A stretch of DNA of 64,000 bases, from positions 558,001-622,000 of the forward strand of contig CAVYFA010000009.1 in NCBI GenBank assembly GCA_963767715.1. Reading direction: 5' to 3'. The notes beneath the pieces were generated by a model. The model had not been told where the DNA came from. It saw only the letters and a list, made by a program, of their open reading frames with translations, and made no database searches. Of this stretch, positions 1 through 8,288 are shown piece by piece; position 1 is the first letter of the stretch, and the number at the start of each line of letters is the position of its first letter. The stretch comes from CAVSXS01 sp963767715. GTDB lineage: Bacteria; Chloroflexota; Ktedonobacteria; Ktedonobacterales; Ktedonobacteraceae. Made by a program: the position numbers and the translations under genes.

Positions 1-262
1 CATCGAGCCGGCCTGCCAGGTCGGTGATGTCTTCGCGGTCAAGCGGCGTAACGAAGGTGCGATTGAGCGCGTCGAAGATCTGGTGCGTGATCTCATCACC
101 CCTATGTTCGAGGTCACGTATCCGCCGGGCCTTGCGCTCGACCTCGCGGTAGTCCTCGAGCAGGTCACGCAACGCCTGTGCGGTCTCCGCGGCATTCTCG
201 ACAGCCTTCTGGAAGTAGTCGAAAAAACGCTCGTCCTGAGGGAGGAAGCGCGCTAGTACCAT
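1..262 (-). CDS. DUF47 / PhoU-like protein, 5' part only (runs off window)
   Basis: The minus strand from the ATG at 262 reads MVLARFLPQDERFFDYFQ and continues open to base 1, giving 87 codons of N-terminus; the 3' end lies outside the window. The charged helical segment with E-x-R-R-I-R-D-L-E-H-R-G-D-E-I-T-H is typical of DUF47 (TIGR00153) proteins, PhoU-like helical bundles usually encoded with a Pit-type phosphate permease and thought to regulate it. An AAGGAG ribosome site lies about nine bases upstream of the ATG, fixing the start. A pit permease would be expected just downstream, outside the window. The family call is fairly secure; the phosphate role is inferred from the family. Confidence 0.8.
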   Translation of the reverse strand, partial: MVLARFLPQDERFFDYFQKAVENAAETAQALRDLLEDYREVERKARRIRDLEHRGDEITHQIFDALNRTFVTPLDREDITDLAGRLD

Positions 263-788
263 GAAATTTCTCCTTGTAGCACGTCTTCTCGCCATAGCTC
301 CTTTCTTGTCCTACTATCTATACGCGTCACCTACCCGCTTTTGTCGCTGCTGGCTGACTAGAGGTGATATACCGGTTCAATCGAAAAGAACATCGCTGGG
401 CCGGGCCGAAGTTAATGCCTTCTTTGCCGAGGGAATACGCGTCCCCAAAAATGATCTCATTACGCAGGCCAGCAGGGATGAGTATCGATAGCAGTCTTGA
501 ATAGCTGCGTTACTGTCCCATAGAGCTCCTCTCGTTTCTTGCTTTCCACCCTGGTGCTGGCATACGGCACACAAGTGGTTCATTTGTCAACTTTCGTGGT
601 ATGGCTCTATAGGGTGACTTCAGCGCCTCATTGCATCCAAATGCCAGAGCCTCAGTCCCCAGCACTCAGGTGCCCACGTACACGACTTCAAAACATGGCA
701 GTAGATAGAAAGCTCTATTACACTACTAGCTACAAGCCTGCCTGCCTTCGTTTTGGAACGGGGTGGAGCAAGCAGAAAGAAGGAACGT
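263..788. other. Intergenic region between divergent genes
   Basis: No convincing gene in about 520 bases. Short open frames here have no ribosome site or recognisable protein character. A weak sigma70-like pair, TTGTCA at 584-589 and TATAGG at 608-613 with an 18-base spacer, points toward the gene at 789. It is only a candidate. Confidence 0.4.
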
Positions 789-2141
789 ATGTATCTTTTT
801 ATCATGCTTGTTGCTATTGTATTCGCCATCGAATTTGCCAGCTACACGCTTTTGATACCAGACCCGTCGCAGAAGCCCTCGGCAGTCCACTCGTTAGATA
901 AGCGTCTTGGAAAAGCCGCCTACATTATTGCCTATATCTTCTCGTTATTGAGAGCACCACTCGGTCTGCTGCCATACCTGGTAAAGTTGTTCATCTTCTT
1001 TGTGCTGAAAGTCCGCTATGAGTCTTCAGAGAGTACCTATTTTCGTGAAGTCATCAATATGGTTGGTGACTTTCTGAACCTTGGCTTCACTACAGTATTT
1101 GTCCTTTATATAGCCGGGCCACCAGGAGTTCAGTCGCCAACGTTCATCCTCTTCATCCCTCTGGCCGCCGAACTCGTTCGACTGCTCGCAGAACGTATTC
1201 CCCTTATATTCAGTGCAGCATGGCAGCTCATCCCACACAGAAAAATCTCCCAGGCCGTACTGGCTCGTCAGGATTTCCACGAATTCTGGAGCTGGGTAGT
1301 GCGGTGCTTCCCTCGCTACTGCCGTTATTATTCCCTCGGTGATGCAGAGAGAACTCAATTTGTGCTGGGTGCCCTCAAGCATCGCGCTCAATTTGACAAG
1401 GACTTGTTCAACCGGCTTGCATACATTCAAGCATTCCGCATCATCCCGCAGCGCTATGGACTTCGCGGTGGAAAGGTCCGGGACGTTGCTCGAGGCGAGA
1501 TTTATATTCACCGTACCTGGACAAACGACCCCTGGTTACTTGTAGGAATGGCTCTGCGGCGCGCACCCTGGACGTTTGATCCAAGATACCTGCGCAGGCC
1601 ATTCTATTACATGACCGAAGCCAATCGCCTTGCGACCCTCTGCGTGCTCGAACACGCTCGCTATTCCCCCCCATATGCTGTTTTCCAGTTTGGTCACGAA
1701 ATTCGTGTTGCTCGCCTACATTTCTTCTATAGGCTTCTCCGCTGGCTAAGCATTGACATCGAGGAAAAAGTGCTGGAGGACGGTACCTTTCAGTTTGACC
1801 AGTTCATCTTCTGGCTGCAAAAGCGTTTCGCACATGGCCCTACTCTCCCCAAGCAACGCTATCTGTATACGGATGACGAGGTAATTGCTGAATTTCTGTG
1901 TAATCACGATGGCGATGAGCGGATTACAGTGATCGATGTTGCAACACGCTACACCTATCCGGTGAAGTATATCGAGGAAGTATTATTGGATAAGATCACT
2001 GCCGCTTTGGATAGACACACAGCGGTCACAAGTGATGGCTGCGCTACGCAATCTGGTGATCACCTACACCGCATGCACCTGAGCGTAGAGGATCTGTCGC
2101 TGTTCCCGTCTCCGCCTCCACAGTGCTCGGAGCTTCCGTAA
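789..2141 (+). CDS. Unrecognised integral membrane protein
   Basis: I do not recognise this 450-residue protein. The ATG at 789 is preferred because GAAAGAAGGAACGT lies directly before it; an upstream TTG at 753 is less likely. About four hydrophobic segments occupy the first 150 residues (roughly 1-20, 37-70, 88-112 and 118-150), followed by about 300 residues of soluble sequence rich in Arg, Tyr and Phe without a motif I can name. The last 25 or so residues are encoded by a 45-base sequence that recurs in a non-coding stretch at 18892-18936, so the original C-terminus may have been replaced by a repeat. It stands alone, with a hairpin just downstream. Function unknown. Confidence 0.6.
   Translation: MYLFIMLVAIVFAIEFASYTLLIPDPSQKPSAVHSLDKRLGKAAYIIAYIFSLLRAPLGLLPYLVKLFIFFVLKVRYESSESTYFREVINMVGDFLNLGFTTVFVLYIAGPPGVQSPTFILFIPLAAELVRLLAERIPLIFSAAWQLIPHRKISQAVLARQDFHEFWSWVVRCFPRYCRYYSLGDAERTQFVLGALKHRAQFDKDLFNRLAYIQAFRIIPQRYGLRGGKVRDVARGEIYIHRTWTNDPWLLVGMALRRAPWTFDPRYLRRPFYYMTEANRLATLCVLEHARYSPPYAVFQFGHEIRVARLHFFYRLLRWLSIDIEEKVLEDGTFQFDQFIFWLQKRFAHGPTLPKQRYLYTDDEVIAEFLCNHDGDERITVIDVATRYTYPVKYIEEVLLDKITAALDRHTAVTSDGCATQSGDHLHRMHLSVEDLSLFPSPPPQCSELP
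2067..2111 (+). repeat. 45-bp dispersed repeat, copy 1
   Basis: The sequence starting CACCGCATGCACCTGAGCG matches 18892-18936 at 43 of 45 positions in the same orientation. This copy lies inside the 3' end of the membrane protein gene at 789-2141; the other copy lies in an intergenic stretch. Confidence 0.75.
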
Positions 2142-2166
2142 ATAACCTGACGGTTTTTATTGGTGA

Positions 2167-2187
2167 GAGCGTCTTTGCAAGACGCTC
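2167..2187 (+). terminator. Hairpin after the membrane protein gene
   Basis: GAGCGTCTT, loop TGC, AAGACGCTC form a perfect 9-bp stem 25 bases after the stop codon of the gene ending at 2141. No T-tract follows, so intrinsic termination is plausible but not certain. Confidence 0.45.
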
Positions 2188-2227
2188 GATGGAGTATTCC
2201 ATTCTCAAGGTATTCACGGAAGCGTCC

Positions 2228-3103
2228 TTAGTCTGGGGGTACGCTCACGGCAGCAACACTGTCGGCGGTCCAGTCGACGATTGGCGGGTAGGTCTCGCGT
2301 CGCCACCGATAGGGAAGCTCGATCACCAGCCCAGGCCGTGACGCGGCTCTGGCCATGGACAGCATGTCGTGTAGAATGGTGCGTTGCTGGGCAACGTTTC
2401 CCGGCTCGCCCAGGGCGTGCCCAAAGGGCCAGTGCAGATAGAGCATGCGCGGCGCTCTCGCGGCCTCGGCGACCTCCTTCACGAGTGCAAGCGCGACCGT
2501 CGTCACGCCCGCAGCCTCGATCTCTCTTGCGAGCAGTCCCACGGACCGTGTGCAGATTGGTCAGGCAGGAACGAGGAGTACCAGATCAACATGCGCGTGG
2601 GCCAAGCGGCGCGCGACCTCTCGTCCGGGGGCGATCAGCGCTTTCGCACTTCCGCTCAGGCCGAATCCAAAGTGCTCGTCTGCCACCCGACCGATGACGC
2701 CCTCTGCCTCTAGTTCACGCAGGCGCTCCAATGGGAAGACGAGATTGATATCGCGTAAAGCGTCCGTCCGGTCGTAGGCCTGATGCGTAATCGTGAGATC
2801 GGCGGCCTTCGTCTCACGTGGAATGACACGAAATGAGGAGTCGCTGTGCAAATGAAAGGGCTTGTCCCGACGAAGATGAACACCGCTCGTCGTGACGATG
2901 GCGACCGTAGCTTCGGAGATTGGTCGCGAAAGCGGAGTCCAGGGGATCTCGCTTGCGGAGAGGCGCTTGAGCTGAGGGAGCGCGATCAACCTGCTGAGCA
3001 GGTGACCGAACGCTTGCCCGCGCCCGCTTTCGCTGATCCAGCGCAGGATGCGTTCGCTGAGCGGGTTTATTGGTGTGCGTGTTGGAGCGTCGTGTTCGTC
3101 CAT
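2228..3103 (-). CDS. GrdB-family protein with in-frame UGA, probable selenoprotein
   Basis: Starts at the ATG at 3103 with AGTAGGAGGA upstream. The frame is open for 180 codons, meets UGA at 2563-2561, and continues in the same frame for another 110 codons to a stop at 2228 (291 residues if UGA is read as Sec). The junction reads LVLLVPA-U-PICTRSVGLLAREIE. This lines up without gaps on the glycine/sarcosine/betaine reductase selenoprotein B motif UxxCTRC, where U is the catalytic selenocysteine; here the last Cys of the motif is Ser. Later family features, a PFGHALGEPGN segment and a C-terminal PGLVIELPYRW segment, follow the UGA in frame. A short hairpin begins ten bases after the UGA. The family call is solid; Sec insertion is an inference because no sel genes are in the window. 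The alternative is a nonsense mutation exactly at the Sec codon. Confidence 0.78.
2540..2563 (-). promoter_or_regulatory. UGA codon plus candidate bacterial SECIS hairpin
   Basis: On the minus strand UGA (2563-2561) is followed by ten bases and then CACGGUCCGUG (2550-2540), which can fold as CACG/CGUG with a GUC loop. Bacterial SECIS elements lie immediately 3' of the UGA, about 11 bases away in E. coli fdhF, with GU in the apical loop. Position and loop fit; the stem is short. Confidence 0.5.
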
Positions 3104-3568
3104 GATGGTTCCTCCTACTAATGATTACGTAAGAGCACGCAGGGAGGTTGCCTGCACCATATCTTCTTTTCCATCGCCCGACCGAGCATGTGGTAGACGA
3201 TAGAAAGATGAGCATCACAAGCGATGCTACTAGAGAGAGGGTTGAGGGGTCCTTTTGGGACAACCGCCAGTTCGTCTGAGACGCGCGTACACCATTTACA
3301 ACGCTAGGAAAAGTATACCAGATGGGGAGCGGTTTGCCCAGGTATTTTCCTCTCGGTGCTCATGATTGGGGGCAAGTGCTCATGTTTCAGGGCAATTGCT
3401 CACATGGTAGGGCATTTACATACGAAACGTGACTACGGGAAATGGTGTCTGCTCTTGCCCTCTACAGCACTTTTTCTCCTCTCTGCCAAAGATCGTGCGC
3501 GTCCTCGCCAAGAGCCTGCTTACTAGCTTGCGGCTCTCTTGCCTCCCTAGTGCAGCATGACATGCATT
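3104..3568. other. Intergenic region with repeat array
   Basis: No gene seen. It holds the ribosome site of the GrdB-like gene (about 3107-3117) and a three-unit 20-bp repeat array at 3357-3416. The remainder shows no coding character. Confidence 0.5.
3357..3416 (+). repeat. Three tandem 20-bp repeats, possible IS21-type end
   Basis: Three contiguous 20-base units begin TGCTCATGATTGGG, TGCTCATGTTTCAG and TGCTCACATGGTAG, each ending in GGGCAAG, GGGCAAT or GGGCATT. Multiple short repeats of this kind occur at the ends of IS21-family elements, where they bind transposase. No transposase is adjacent, so this may be a solo end or debris. A related two-unit version lies at 8836-8875. Confidence 0.5.
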
Positions 3569-4168
3569 TCAGACATTTGCGTCTGACCTTCCATACGCAT
3601 TACCAACATACTCGTAGTAGAGCCTGACCACCCCGGAGGGCAACACTTTGTTCTTGATCAGCTTCAAGTTCGCGCGCCGCTGGATGTCTCCGAAGAGGGC
3701 CTTGCCACTGCCCAGAGCGACGGGATGGACCGTCAACTGATATTCGTCGATCAGGCCGAGATCGGTCAGCGCACGCACGATGCTGGCACTCCCATAGATC
3801 GCGATATCCTTCCCCGGCTCCTGCTTTAGCTTCATTATCTCAGCCGGATCAATCTCGCGCAGCAGCGTCGAATTCTCCCACTCGACCGTTGGCAGCGATT
3901 TAGAGATCACGACCTTGCGCATGTCGCAGAAGCGCTGGGCAAAGGCGCGCTCGCCCGGATCGGTGTTGGGGTCTTTCGCTCGCTGCGGCCAGGCGCCCGC
4001 GAAGCTTTCGTAGGTTGTGCGCCCCAGCAGCAGGGTATCGGCCTGCGTTACCACCTCGTTCTGATATTCACCATTATCTTCTCCGGCGGTAATCCAGTCC
4101 ATCTCTCCGTTCGCTCCAGCAGTAAAGCCGTCGAGCGACACCCACTCGGTGACCAAAATCTTTCTCAT
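3569..4168 (-). CDS. Dihydrofolate reductase family / RibD C-terminal domain protein
   Basis: A 199-residue protein starting MRKILVTEWVSLDGF at the ATG at 4168, where AAGGAAGG precedes it; an in-frame ATG at 4207 would add 13 charged residues and is less likely. The VSLDGF segment, DTLLLGRTTYESF, and the central IAIYGSASIVRAL segment are hallmarks of the DHFR-like RibD C-terminal family, which binds NADPH and reduces pteridine or pyrimidine-like substrates. Many members have no known substrate. It is not next to riboflavin or folate genes, so I would not call it a housekeeping DHFR. It diverges from the MFS gene at 4772. Confidence 0.85.
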   Translation of the reverse strand: MRKILVTEWVSLDGFTAGANGEMDWITAGEDNGEYQNEVVTQADTLLLGRTTYESFAGAWPQRAKDPNTDPGERAFAQRFCDMRKVVISKSLPTVEWENSTLLREIDPAEIMKLKQEPGKDIAIYGSASIVRALTDLGLIDEYQLTVHPVALGSGKALFGDIQRRANLKLIKNKVLPSGVVRLYYEYVGNAYGRSDANV

Positions 4169-4350
4169 GCGTCCTTCCTTCTCTCTTTCGTCTTCGTGTG
4201 TCATCAAAAACGCGAGCTATACACACCAGATATTATACAGCAGAGACCTCTCCACGGAGGGTTGACAGATCCTGACAGTGACGCTGACCGATGCTCAATT
4301 CACCACAATGGAAGGAGAATCTTCCTATTGTCAGAGCAGATCATTGTCGT

Positions 4351-4362
4351 GAGAGTACTCTC
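4351..4362. promoter_or_regulatory. Perfect 12-bp palindrome, candidate operator
   Basis: GAGAGTACTCTC is a perfect palindrome lying 24 bases upstream of the -35 of the candidate promoter at 4386. This fits a regulator site for the MFS gene, but no regulator gene is adjacent. Confidence 0.35.
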
Positions 4363-4385
4363 AAACACCTAAACTCTCTGGGCTC

Positions 4386-4415
4386 TTGCCTATCTCAGTC
4401 CCGGTATGCTATAGT
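4386..4415 (+). promoter_or_regulatory. Candidate sigma70 promoter for leader ORF and MFS gene
   Basis: TTGCCT (4386-4391) and TATAGT (4410-4415) are separated by 18 bases. Transcription would start near 4422, giving a leader of about 350 bases before the MFS start. Confidence 0.45.
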
Positions 4416-4462
4416 GTTTCCAGCTCTCGTCGCTGCTCTTTTCAGGAAAGGAGGTAGTGCAG

Positions 4463-4549
4463 ATGATGCAAGCTTTCAGAATCATGGATGCGCGATGCGC
4501 GACCTCCAGGAGTGGGGGACGCAGATTGGGACAGATGCCTGGCCCATGA
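4463..4549 (+). CDS. 28-codon ORF with ideal Shine-Dalgarno, possible leader peptide
   Basis: AAAGGAGGT at 4447-4455 is a near-perfect Shine-Dalgarno sequence eight bases before ATG-ATG (4463). It is followed by a 28-residue frame, MMQAFRIMDARCATSRSG onward, ending TGA at 4547-4549. It lies between the candidate promoter and the MFS gene at 4772. Short translated leaders with strong ribosome sites often control drug exporter or resistance genes by attenuation. The peptide itself resembles nothing I know. It could equally be the surviving start of a degraded gene. Confidence 0.35.
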   Translation: MMQAFRIMDARCATSRSGGRRLGQMPGP

Positions 4550-4771
4550 CCAGCTGTGAGCAACAACGCTCCGATTGTGTGGCTCCCTCATGCTTCTCCT
4601 TCTTCCTCTCGGTCTGCTCTTCGCGTTCATCATGACCTTCCCACCCTTCTCTGAGTGCGCCATCCAACAGGCAATGCCACGTCTTTTCGCCATGTGCATG
4701 CACCCAGATCTCTGCTTGTGCGCATCCCAAATCGCACGTGCAACCGTCTTCGAGTACGAGAGGAAAGAGAG

Positions 4772-6037
4772 ATGGATCTTCAGTTCAGACGTGCCTTCCG
4801 ACAGCTCGCCCGCTCTCTGCGGCAGAGCGGTGATCTGCTCCGCCAACGTGGCCTGCAGAGGCGCGCTGTGGTGACGATATTCTTTCGCTGGTTGTTTCTG
4901 CGCGGGGCGTTTAACCGGGGCTATGTGCTGACCTCTGGCCTCTATTTCGTGGTCAATGCGCATCTGTCCGCCTCCCAGAACGTCATCCTCGGCACGGTCA
5001 TGTCGGCCACCCTGGTGCTGACGGACATCCCGACCGGCGTCTGGGCCGACGCGCTCGGACGCAAGCGGCCGCTGGTGATCGGCCACCTGTTGCTGGCGGC
5101 TGGCATGGTGATGACCGGAGTGGTGACGGCGTTCCCCTTGCTGGTGGTGACGCAAGTCTTGTGGGGAGTGGGGTGGGCCTTTATAATTGGCGCCGATGTG
5201 GCCTGGATCACCGACGAACTCGCTCAACCCCAGCGGATCGCCCGCGTGTTGACGGCGGGTACGAGCTTCGGCCTGGTCGGAGGAGCAACGGGGATGGTTG
5301 CGTTCGGGGTGCTGGGCTGGGCCACCCGCCTGGCGAGAGCGATGGTGGTGTCAGGCGTCGGCATGGCACTGCTCGGACTCTTCGTCGCGGCGCAGTTCAC
5401 CGAGCGCACCTTCATGCCCACGCGCGGGAAACGAGGGCACGTCTCGCTCTCGGTCGTCCGGCTCGTCATCAGCCTGCTGCGCCGCGACCACGAGATTCTG
5501 CTAGTCTGCGTCGCCACGATGCTCCTCAACGCTGCGTCGATGGCCGCCTGGCTCTTTCCCAGGCAACTCATCCATCTGGGGTTCCCTTCAGATCCTGTAT
5601 TATGGTATATGGCGGTCGGGATCTGCTCCCTGGCGGCTGGCTTCATCGCGCTGCGTCTCGTCCAGGCGCGCATCGATGGCGTGGGCGTTGCCCGGCGCAT
5701 ATATACGCTCGCCTGCTTCATCGGGGTGTTCGGCCTGCTCGTGCTCGCTTCGGCCCCCGATGCTCTGATCGGCGGCGCTGGAGTGCTGCTGGTGAGCGGC
5801 ATCACGGTCAACGTCACACGGACGGTCAGCGTGATCTGGGTCAACGAGCGCACGACGAGCGAGGTGCGGGCGACCGTGCATTCATTGCTCGACCAGGCCG
5901 AGGCCTTAGGGGAGATCTGCGGCGGGTTCATACTCGCCGTCATTGCAGGAGCCGCAGGCCTGTCGATCACGCTCCTCACCTCGGCTGCGCTCATGGTGTT
6001 TACTGGAGCGATGGTGGCTCTCTGGCGCGCTGACTGA
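4772..6037 (+). CDS. MFS transporter
   Basis: A 421-residue membrane protein. The ATG at 4772 (MDLQFRRAF) is chosen because GAGGAAAGAG precedes it; the frame is open further upstream but that part is not protein-like. About 12 hydrophobic helices follow a 35-residue amphipathic N-terminus. The loop DIPTGVWADALGRKRPL is the MFS motif A between helices 2 and 3, and a later VNERTTSEVRATVHSLLDQ segment is common in MFS proteins of this subgroup. It acts in the cytoplasmic membrane as a proton-coupled porter; the substrate cannot be told, although the promoter, palindrome and leader ORF upstream suggest an inducible exporter. Confidence 0.85.
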   Translation: MDLQFRRAFRQLARSLRQSGDLLRQRGLQRRAVVTIFFRWLFLRGAFNRGYVLTSGLYFVVNAHLSASQNVILGTVMSATLVLTDIPTGVWADALGRKRPLVIGHLLLAAGMVMTGVVTAFPLLVVTQVLWGVGWAFIIGADVAWITDELAQPQRIARVLTAGTSFGLVGGATGMVAFGVLGWATRLARAMVVSGVGMALLGLFVAAQFTERTFMPTRGKRGHVSLSVVRLVISLLRRDHEILLVCVATMLLNAASMAAWLFPRQLIHLGFPSDPVLWYMAVGICSLAAGFIALRLVQARIDGVGVARRIYTLACFIGVFGLLVLASAPDALIGGAGVLLVSGITVNVTRTVSVIWVNERTTSEVRATVHSLLDQAEALGEICGGFILAVIAGAAGLSITLLTSAALMVFTGAMVALWRAD

Positions 6038-6497
6038 GCGAGTCCCGGCTCAGGATGAGTGGCAGCGACGATGACCAAGAGGCGGAAGCGTATCACAGTG
6101 GAGGAAAATCGTCCTCTGGTCAGCAGGAGAGTCTTGTCGTGATCGGGCATTTCCCGTAGCAGAATTTGGAGATCATCGAGAGGGCTATGGATGCCCCCTG
6201 TCTTGTCTCCTTTGCTGATCAAGAACGGAAGGGCATCGATGCTACAGGCGCGCGAGAGAATGCCAGGAACGAACAGACACCTCTCCTCTGCTCCAACAAG
6301 GGTGTCGAACACCAGAACAACGCTTCTATGAAGGGATTCGTCCGGTCGGGCCTTTTGACATTCCATCGCTAGAACGGGCATAAGAAACGGGTTGGGCAGA
6401 AAGGTGCCTGGGTTGGGCTGCCACCTCACCGCATCGTGGTTCTGCTGAGCAGAGCCAACCGCGAACCAGTTCGGTCCGCAACACTCCCTGCTGTGCG
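6038..6497. other. Intergenic region between convergent genes
   Basis: About 460 bases between the ends of the MFS gene and the DUF899 gene. I see no convincing ORF, RNA gene or strong hairpin. Confidence 0.4.
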
Positions 6498-7166
6498 TCA
6501 GGCGTGATAGGTATCGTGGAGACGCACCCACCCCATTGCCGGGCTATTACTGCGACCGGGAGGTTCTTCCCAATTCTCCTGGCGTCCGAGCGGGGTCAGG
6601 TCGAGATAGTTGTATGTCCCGTGGAGGATATCGTTCCCGCGGTCGGTCGTCATGTACGTGTGAAAGATATCCTCTCCCTCGCGTAGGAAGACATTCACTC
6701 CACCATACTCGCCGTCGTCGTCCGCGGTGGCATAGAGATCAGCGTTGAAGTCGCTGCCATGCGAGGAAACCCACGGCACGCTCCAGCCCATGCGTGTCTT
6801 GAACGGCTCGATCTTCGCCGATGGCGCACGCGAGACGAGGACCAGCGAAGTGTCGCGGGCATGCAGGTGAGCCAGGTGACCAATATTGTCGACCAGGAAC
6901 GAGCAGACCTGGCAGCCCTCATCCCACTCTGGACCAAACATGAAATGGTAGATAATCAACTGGCGGCGTCCCTCGAAGAGATCAAGCAAGCTGACTCTGC
7001 CGTTGGGACCCTCGAAGAAATAGTCCTTCTCGATGCGGACCATCGGTAATCGGCGCCGTTCAGCATGGAGCCGGTCGCGTGCGCGAGTGGCTTCCTTTTC
7101 CTTGATGAGCAGCGCCTTTCGAGCCACAAGCCACTCCTCTCGTGAGACGACTGGTGGATAGTTCAT
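6498..7166 (-). CDS. DUF899 family thioredoxin-like protein
   Basis: A 222-residue protein starting MNYPPVVSREEWLVARKALL at the ATG at 7166, preceded by GAAGGAGGGGAGT. The N-terminal W-x-x-A-R-x-x-L-L-x-K-E-K-E segment, the R-R-L-P-M-V-x-I-x-K-D-Y-F-F-E-G-P segment and the central YHFMFGPEWDEGCQVCSF segment are diagnostic of DUF899, a thioredoxin-fold family common in soil bacteria. One CxxC-like pair (C-Q-V-C) sits where a redox site would be. Its substrate is not known. It is a stand-alone gene transcribed divergently from nothing obvious; the next gene upstream is the DUF4332 gene on the same strand. Confidence 0.88.
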   Translation of the reverse strand: MNYPPVVSREEWLVARKALLIKEKEATRARDRLHAERRRLPMVRIEKDYFFEGPNGRVSLLDLFEGRRQLIIYHFMFGPEWDEGCQVCSFLVDNIGHLAHLHARDTSLVLVSRAPSAKIEPFKTRMGWSVPWVSSHGSDFNADLYATADDDGEYGGVNVFLREGEDIFHTYMTTDRGNDILHGTYNYLDLTPLGRQENWEEPPGRSNSPAMGWVRLHDTYHA

Positions 7167-7291
7167 ACTCCCCTCCTTCTTTTTGATCAACAGAGGATTC
7201 TGTTTCTGCCCTGGCCATGACGCGCTCTTCAGGCGCGTTGGTCATCCTCGCTGCCAGGATGTCTAAACCATCCGTGACGAGGTTTCACACA

Positions 7292-7318
7292 GATCCGCTA
7301 CCCTTGGGGTAGCGGATC
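7292..7318 (-). terminator. 12-bp hairpin after DUF4332 gene
   Basis: GATCCGCTACCC, loop TTG, GGGTAGCGGATC form a perfect 12-bp stem about 35 bases beyond the stop of the gene ending at 7352. No clear U-tract follows on the minus strand. Confidence 0.55.
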
Positions 7319-7351
7319 CGGTAGACGACGGCGCTGTCGCTGAGGGAGTAA

Positions 7352-7759
7352 TTACTCCGGTGAGGTCGCAGACAGCTTCTTTGCTTCGCTAATCCACTCG
7401 GTCACCTGGGCAAGCGCGGGGACGCGATACCCAATCTTTTTGTCGGTATGGATAGCTTCGAGCGAAGTGTACAGCTTCTCAGGAACCCGGTGTTGCAGTT
7501 CCTTGCAGCTATTGACTCCGACTTCCTCCAACATATTGGAGAAGTCTCCACCGACCCCAGCTAAGCGCATCAAATCAGCGCGGTTGGCCAACTCTTTGAG
7601 AGCACCAGGGGTCGTCCCTACCTTGTGGGCAAGTTCTGTACGCTGTTGCGGTGTCCGGGTGTGCTCCAAGAACTGCTGAGTGTTCTTGATCCCTTCAAAC
7701 TCAAGTTTCGTCTTCACCTCGGGTTGTAAGCCTTTGAGGTCGCTAATGGTAGCATTCAT
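7352..7759 (-). CDS. DUF4332 domain protein (helix-hairpin-helix type)
   Basis: A 135-residue protein starting at the ATG at 7759 with AAGGAG upstream. Its sequence alternates short helices with hairpin motifs, LMRLAGVGGDFSNMLEEVGV and KTKLEFEGIKNTQQFLEHT, matching DUF4332 proteins, which contain tandem helix-hairpin-helix units like those that bind DNA without sequence specificity. No catalytic domain is attached. A minus-strand promoter lies at 7990-8018, implying a 220-base leader. The role is unknown. Confidence 0.8.
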   Translation of the reverse strand: MNATISDLKGLQPEVKTKLEFEGIKNTQQFLEHTRTPQQRTELAHKVGTTPGALKELANRADLMRLAGVGGDFSNMLEEVGVNSCKELQHRVPEKLYTSLEAIHTDKKIGYRVPALAQVTEWISEAKKLSATSPE

Positions 7760-8288
7760 GATGTGATCTCCTTGTGTGCTGGTTGCCCAGGCACCTCTTT
7801 GTCTGGTAAGTCAGGTGTTCTCGTGCGGGCGCTGGAATGTCAGAGCACCGTGGTCGTATTCCTGACTCCTCGTCCAATCGACAGAGGGGATGTACAGTGG
7901 CCTTACTGGGGGAGCACAGAAGAAGGGAAGTGCCGAAGCCGCTTCTGTTGGAAGAAAGAGTGGTGTGGTTACTCTTAAGTCCTATTTATAGTATATCATA
8001 ATAAATGAAATAAGTCAAGTATATTTGAAATTATGTCATCATAAATAGTAAAAAAGGACAAGGCCCCACCAAGTACCTCGCTCTATTGGGCAGAAGCTCG
8101 GCGGTGCGTGGAGCGCTTGCCGTGATACCCCTGCGCTCCAATGAGCCGGTTCAGTGATCAACATCGCTCTCTCTGCTGTTCGCCTGGCGCCGGTGCATCC
8201 CCATCCGATCGATTGGAACAAGGCACCCGGCCTGCTCTGCTCTCGGTCATTGTGGCGACGTTGCTACGGGGTAAACGCTCTGGCCCCG
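7760..8288. other. Intergenic region with AT-rich promoter segment
   Basis: Holds the AT-rich stretch around 7980-8050 with the minus-strand promoter described separately. Remaining open frames have no ribosome site or protein character. Confidence 0.45.
7990..8018 (-). promoter_or_regulatory. Sigma70-type promoter for DUF4332 gene
   Basis: On the minus strand TTGACT (8018-8013) and TATACT (7995-7990) are separated by exactly 17 bases within an AT-rich stretch that stands out from its surroundings. Confidence 0.6.

Noticed and set aside
2540..2563. Frameshift or simple pseudogene reading of the GrdB-like gene
   Set aside because: No base change is needed, both halves are in one frame and the stop falls on the known Sec codon, so selenocysteine is the simpler reading; simple nonsense decay remains possible.
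4442..5227. Long minus-strand open frame antisense to the MFS gene
   Set aside because: Shadow of the real plus-strand gene; no ribosome site and His/Gln/Arg-rich composition typical of antisense frames.
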